16,090 nt of DNA, taken from assembly GCA_025451425.1 (NCBI GenBank), contig JANWKK010000075.1, forward strand, positions 1-16,090, in the 5' to 3' direction. Positions 12,828 to 16,090 of the stretch are shown here, piece after piece (position 1 is the first letter of the stretch; each line of letters starts with the position of its first letter). This DNA comes from Gemmatimonadaceae bacterium (GTDB lineage Bacteria; Gemmatimonadota; Gemmatimonadetes; Gemmatimonadales; Gemmatimonadaceae). The position numbers and the translations under genes were made by a program. Under the pieces are notes generated by a model that was not told the DNA's origin, searched no databases, and was given only the letters and a program-made list of their open reading frames with translations.

Positions 12828-14732
12828 CTAGAAGGGAAGCCACCAGAAGCGTTTGTGCTTGGGGGCCGTGGGGCGAACTCGCGTCCGACTTCGCACCGGC
12901 GACGCGGACGGTGGACGCACGCCCGTGTAGTAGATCTGGTACGTGCGTGTTGAATTCCCGGGAATCGGTGGTAACAGCAAGCGCGCCGACCCAGAATGCG
13001 CGGGTAGAAGCACTGCCGTCGCGCCACCGAGCGGACGCGATGAAGGGAGATCCAGGCGGAGAACCGCGCCGCCGACCAGTCGCTCGCCCCGATTGCGCAC
13101 GACGACGTCGAAGCCGTCGGCACGCTGTGTAACACGTGCGTCGAGCTGCGCGCGCACACGCCACCAGTCCGCGATCTCTCCAGTAGTTGCCAGCCAAATG
13201 GCGGTATCGGCGACGAGCGCGCGCGCGATGTGCGCAAGTGCGGGCACGAGGTCCGGTGCGGCAAGAACCTGGGAGTGGTAGCTGAGCGCGTACAGACCGC
13301 CCAGAGCGCGATACCGCGCGTACTCATCGAGTAGGAGCTTCGCTGTTTTGGCCGGATCGTCGTGCGCCGCGGCTGCGGCAGCGAAGTCGTCGCTTCCAAC
13401 TCGGCCAATCAGCACCATTGTATCGTGTCCGATCGGTAGCAGCTCGGGCGACACCGAGCGCGAGTCGTTGGCCCCGAAGACGTATCGGCCGCCGACGGCG
13501 AGCCACGCGCTCATCGTCGCGACGTCGACTTGCTCTTGCGGCGGTCGCAATCCGTCCACGACGGGCAAGCCAATGAGTCGCGTCAGGTCGTTTCCCGATT
13601 TCGCCAAGCGGGCGCGCTGATCTCCAAGCGGCAGGCCGCCTAACAAGCGATGGTTCTCGGTGTGACTGCCGATTTCGCCATAATTGGCCAGATCGTGAGA
13701 TAAGCGAGGGTAGTCACGCGCCAGGTCCGAAGTGAGAAAGAAGGTCGATCGGACATGGGCAGCTTGGAGTGAATCGAGTGCGTATTGAGCGTTGGAGAAA
13801 CCCGACTCCACGTCCTGGCTAATTGTCGCGGCGGCGATCCGTCCTTTCGGCCACGGCTCGATGCTGCCCATTGGAAGCCCAGCGGCCCACGTTACGCTGT
13901 TGCGCACGAGTATCGCGATCAAGGCGCGATCCCAAGGCAGATGGACGACGTCGCGGAGCTCGAAACCCCAGTAGACGAGACGCCCATGACCATACGGCCT
14001 GTGAGTGATCGCGACGTCGAGGAGCGGTGTGTTACCGGCTGGCTGCGGCTGCAACGCGTAGTCCGAGAAGAATGCGTCGCGCTGCATCAGCCGCAGCGCC
14101 ACCTGGCGACCTGGATTGAGATCGATGCGCGAGCCAGGTGGAATGTCGACGGTCAGCGGGCTGCCGGCCGGAAGCGTTAGGTAGGTCATCGGCCGGGAGT
14201 CGAGCGTGTCGGCGCGCGATGCGCCGGTGGTGGCGACGATCAGTCCATAGCCGATGGGCCGGCAGCCAGCGTCGTACGCGCCGGTGAGTGCGGTAATGAT
14301 GATGCCGCCGCCGCGCGCTGCGATGCCATCGATCGCCTGGCGCGTTTCAACAGTTAGGCATGGCGACGAAGGAACAACGAGGACGCGTGCGTTGCGGTCG
14401 GCGCTCGCGGCACTTGCCGACACGACTCGCGCGTCGGCGCCAGCAGCAGTGAGGGCGGTTCGCCAGGCGCCGGTGATCGAATCGAGCGTCCCCGGAGTCG
14501 TATAGAACGAGGCGGCGGATTCATCGCGGAGAACGTCGACGACAACCCGCGAGGGGAGATGGGCGTCGGCGAGGAGCGACGGCATCTGCTGGACGACGCG
14601 CGAGCCCGAGAAGCGCGCTGGTTCGGGGCGCGTGGCCGCGTCGCCGCGGCGAAGCGTGAGCATGACCGACACGACAACGACCAGCGCCGCCGCGAGCGAA
14701 AAGGCGAGGGTCGTGGGACGCGGGCCGTTCAT
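12828..14732 (-). CDS. Membrane-anchored NodB-fold polysaccharide deacetylase-like protein
   Basis: A 634-residue protein with one N-terminal membrane segment (about 8-26), so most of it is extracytoplasmic. Residues 60-290 form an alpha/beta domain (SRVVVDVLRDES, ARVLVVPSSPCLT, GGGIIITALTGAY) resembling a glutamine amidotransferase-like or trimerisation fold. The NodB/CE4 region is about 298-510. It shows Asp307 in ISQDVESG (equivalent to the TFDDG motif), the metal pair His357 and His361 in GSHTENH, RPP (396-398) and His486 in LSYHSQ. The usual DD pair is reduced to one Asp plus Glu, so activity is not certain. A beta-rich domain (530-605) and a basic tail follow. Its ATG shares ATGA with the stop of the 59-residue membrane gene. 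With the GT2 enzyme it suggests deacetylation of an exported polysaccharide, as PgaB does for poly-GlcNAc. Confidence 0.82.
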   Translation of the reverse strand: MNGPRPTTLAFSLAAALVVVVSVMLTLRRGDAATRPEPARFSGSRVVQQMPSLLADAHLPSRVVVDVLRDESAASFYTTPGTLDSITGAWRTALTAAGADARVVSASAASADRNARVLVVPSSPCLTVETRQAIDGIAARGGGIIITALTGAYDAGCRPIGYGLIVATTGASRADTLDSRPMTYLTLPAGSPLTVDIPPGSRIDLNPGRQVALRLMQRDAFFSDYALQPQPAGNTPLLDVAITHRPYGHGRLVYWGFELRDVVHLPWDRALIAILVRNSVTWAAGLPMGSIEPWPKGRIAAATISQDVESGFSNAQYALDSLQAAHVRSTFFLTSDLARDYPRLSHDLANYGEIGSHTENHRLLGGLPLGDQRARLAKSGNDLTRLIGLPVVDGLRPPQEQVDVATMSAWLAVGGRYVFGANDSRSVSPELLPIGHDTMVLIGRVGSDDFAAAAAAHDDPAKTAKLLLDEYARYRALGGLYALSYHSQVLAAPDLVPALAHIARALVADTAIWLATTGEIADWWRVRAQLDARVTQRADGFDVVVRNRGERLVGGAVLRLDLPSSRPLGGATAVLLPAHSGSARLLLPPIPGNSTRTYQIYYTGVRPPSASPVRSRTRVRPTAPKHKRFWWLPF

Positions 14733-14908
14733 TTCTCGTCGGCGACGATGCGCTCGAAGTAAGGCGATTCGCCAGCGGCCGCGGGAAGCTCGACGCGTGG
14801 ACGCCGCGCTTCACGCAGCTTGTACGCGACATAGCTGCCGACGGCCATCACGATCGTGACGAGAAACGAGACGAGAATGATCGTGGACAGCAGGATATTA
14901 ACGGACAC
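14729..14908 (-). CDS. Small single-pass membrane protein (59 residues)
   Basis: This frame starts at GTG 14908 and ends at TGA 14731-14729. The protein begins VSVNILLSTIILVSFLVTIV and continues MAVGSYVAYKLREARRPRVE, so it has one membrane segment (about 4-29) and a short charged cytoplasmic tail ending GESPYFERIVADEK. GGGGGTT lies four bases upstream as a possible ribosome binding site. It starts 21 bases after the GT2 stop and its TGA overlaps the ATG of the NodB-fold gene (ATGA), which argues strongly that it is translated. By position it resembles PgaD, the small membrane partner of PgaC, but PgaD is larger with two membrane segments, and I see no sequence likeness. Function is unknown beyond likely support of the glycosyltransferase. 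Confidence 0.75.
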   Translation of the reverse strand: MSVNILLSTIILVSFLVTIVMAVGSYVAYKLREARRPRVELPAAAGESPYFERIVADEK

Positions 14909-14929
14909 TCAACCCCCATGTTCTGCACT

Positions 14930-16090
14930 TCATAGTCTTCCGGCACGTTCGAGCTTACCCCAGGTCATGCGAACGCGAGCAACTTCTTCGACGGTCGCAA
15001 AGAGCTTCGCGACGTCGATCATCGTTATGAAAAAGAAGCGGTAGCCGACGGCATACGGAATCAGCCGGAGATCCTCACCCTCCATCCCGACCGCGTACAG
15101 TGCTGCGGCGACGTCGAGCATCGTCAGCAGCGCCCACCAATAGAGCACGCCGGACGCGGCGCCGGCGGATAATGCCGCCACTGTAAAAAGCAGGTTGCCG
15201 ACCACGTTCATCGCTGGCCACACGACCGCTTCGAAGAGCATAACGAGCAGCGACAGCCAGAGTGCGACGGCTTGCCGTGGTGCGCCAAGCCACGACGCGC
15301 GCTTGCGCAATGCCTGGAGAATCCCGCGCGTCCAGCGATACCGCTGCTTGATGAGATCGAGGTAATGCTCCGGCGCTTCAGTATACGCAATCGCGCGCTC
15401 CTCATAGGCAACGTGCCAGCCCGCGGTGAGCAACTTGAGCGTGAGATCGGCGTCCTCCGCAAAGGTGTCGGTGTCGTAACCGCCGGCCCGCAACAGGGCG
15501 TCGCGCCGAAATACGCCGATCGGACCGGGGATGATGTTCACGACGCGCAAGAAGCCCTGCGCGCGGCGTGCGGTGTTCAGCCCCTCGACGTACTCGAGCG
15601 CCTGAAGCTTTGTCCAGACATTCTGCCGATTAACGACCTTCACATTGCCTGCCACCGCACCGACGCGTGGATCGACGAAGTGCCGCATCGCGAAGCGCAG
15701 TGTGTCAGGGTGTAAGCGAGAATCGCCATCCATGCAGAGGATGAAATCGGTCTTCGCGAGGGTGATGCCGGTGTTCAGTGCACTCGCTTTCCCGCCGTTG
15801 TTCTTCCGCACGACGCGAATGTTGGACTGCCCATACTGTCCAGCGATCGCCGTCGCACGCTCGTAAGTGCCGTCGCTCGAGCCGTCGTCGACGACGATGA
15901 CGTGAAAGACGGGATATCGAAGCTCGAGTAGACTGCGGAGCGCCGGCGCGATCACCGCCTCCTCGTTGTAGACAGGAACGAGAATCGTCACCGGTGGCTG
16001 CGGCGTGCACTCGGTATCGTGGCTTCGATTCTCGATGTGTTGCAGATAGCTCAACCACAACAGCAGCACGTAGCGTACGATGAGGACGAC
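14930..16090 (-). CDS. Processive GT2 glycosyltransferase (PgaC/IcaA/hyaluronan synthase-like), N-terminus outside window
   Basis: The frame is open to the right edge. The residues before GTG 16069 (VVLIVRY) continue a hydrophobic segment, so the gene is cut and its N-terminal membrane helix extends beyond the window. Positions count from GTG 16069. The GT2 domain begins with VTILVPVYNEE (27-37). It carries DD 61-62, the metal-binding D114-x-D116 (CMDGDS), ED 205-206 (TFAEDADLTLKL) as catalytic base, and QRYRW (242-246), the signature of processive beta-glycan synthases. Three or so membrane segments follow (about 265-350). Such enzymes polymerise a sugar (GlcNAc, glucose or similar) and pass it across the membrane. 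It is followed by the small membrane gene and the NodB-fold gene. The polymer cannot be told from sequence. No PilZ domain is visible. Confidence 0.9.
   Translation of the reverse strand, partial: VVLIVRYVLLLWLSYLQHIENRSHDTECTPQPPVTILVPVYNEEAVIAPALRSLLELRYPVFHVIVVDDGSSDGTYERATAIAGQYGQSNIRVVRKNNGGKASALNTGITLAKTDFILCMDGDSRLHPDTLRFAMRHFVDPRVGAVAGNVKVVNRQNVWTKLQALEYVEGLNTARRAQGFLRVVNIIPGPIGVFRRDALLRAGGYDTDTFAEDADLTLKLLTAGWHVAYEERAIAYTEAPEHYLDLIKQRYRWTRGILQALRKRASWLGAPRQAVALWLSLLVMLFEAVVWPAMNVVGNLLFTVAALSAGAASGVLYWWALLTMLDVAAALYAVGMEGEDLRLIPYAVGYRFFFITMIDVAKLFATVEEVARVRMTWGKLERAGRL

Noticed and set aside
1..16090. tRNA genes, CRISPR arrays, insertion sequences or attachment sites
   Set aside because: No cloverleaf, spaced direct repeat series, transposase or terminal inverted repeat was seen by reading both strands.

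Overview
The window is GC-rich bacterial DNA, densely coded on both strands, with no tRNA, rRNA, CRISPR array or insertion sequence that I can see. Several gene types point to Gemmatimonadota or a similar soil phylum: a Pkn-type kinase with an extracytoplasmic tail, a LytS-like kinase N-terminus, and a small Arg/Trp-rich conserved protein. This is inferred from protein style, not from a marker gene. Layout: the left edge holds the N-terminus of a membrane protein on the minus strand (1-178). Divergent from it are a flavin-dependent amine oxidase of the sarcosine/N-methyltryptophan oxidase family (319-1452) and a hybrid sensor histidine kinase (1588-3582). || A plus-strand stress or redox module follows: an ArsR-family repressor with three clustered cysteines (3602-3964), a thioredoxin (4069-4413), a primary-like alternative sigma-70 factor (4448-5377) and a cytoplasmic HtrA-type PDZ protease (5374-6366) whose start overlaps the sigma stop. 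A nearly identical 13-base AT-rich element lies before both arsR and the thioredoxin gene, in opposite orientations. It is the best candidate operator. A strong hairpin abuts the thioredoxin ribosome binding site. || A minus-strand cluster runs from 9110 down to 6375. In transcription order it encodes a type IV prepilin fused to a bacterial Ig-like domain, a divergent signal peptidase II (LspA)-like membrane protein with an extra C-terminal region, a pilin-like anchored protein, a two-segment membrane protein that seems to start at CTG, and a small charged conserved protein. A -10-like box lies upstream. A rho-independent terminator separates this cluster from an upstream FHA-repeat protein (10306-9260). 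|| On the plus strand are an HPP-family membrane protein (10475-11086) and a Pkn-type Ser/Thr kinase with one transmembrane segment (11103-12794). Convergent with the kinase is a minus-strand exopolysaccharide-type operon: a processive GT2 glycosyltransferase cut by the right edge (16090-14930), a 59-residue membrane protein (14908-14729) and a membrane-anchored NodB-fold protein (14732-12828). This combination parallels PgaC, PgaD and PgaB of poly-GlcNAc systems. || The observations most worth following are the arsR/thioredoxin/sigma/HtrA module with its shared element, the prepilin-Ig plus LspA-like cluster, and the compact GT2/small-membrane/NodB operon.
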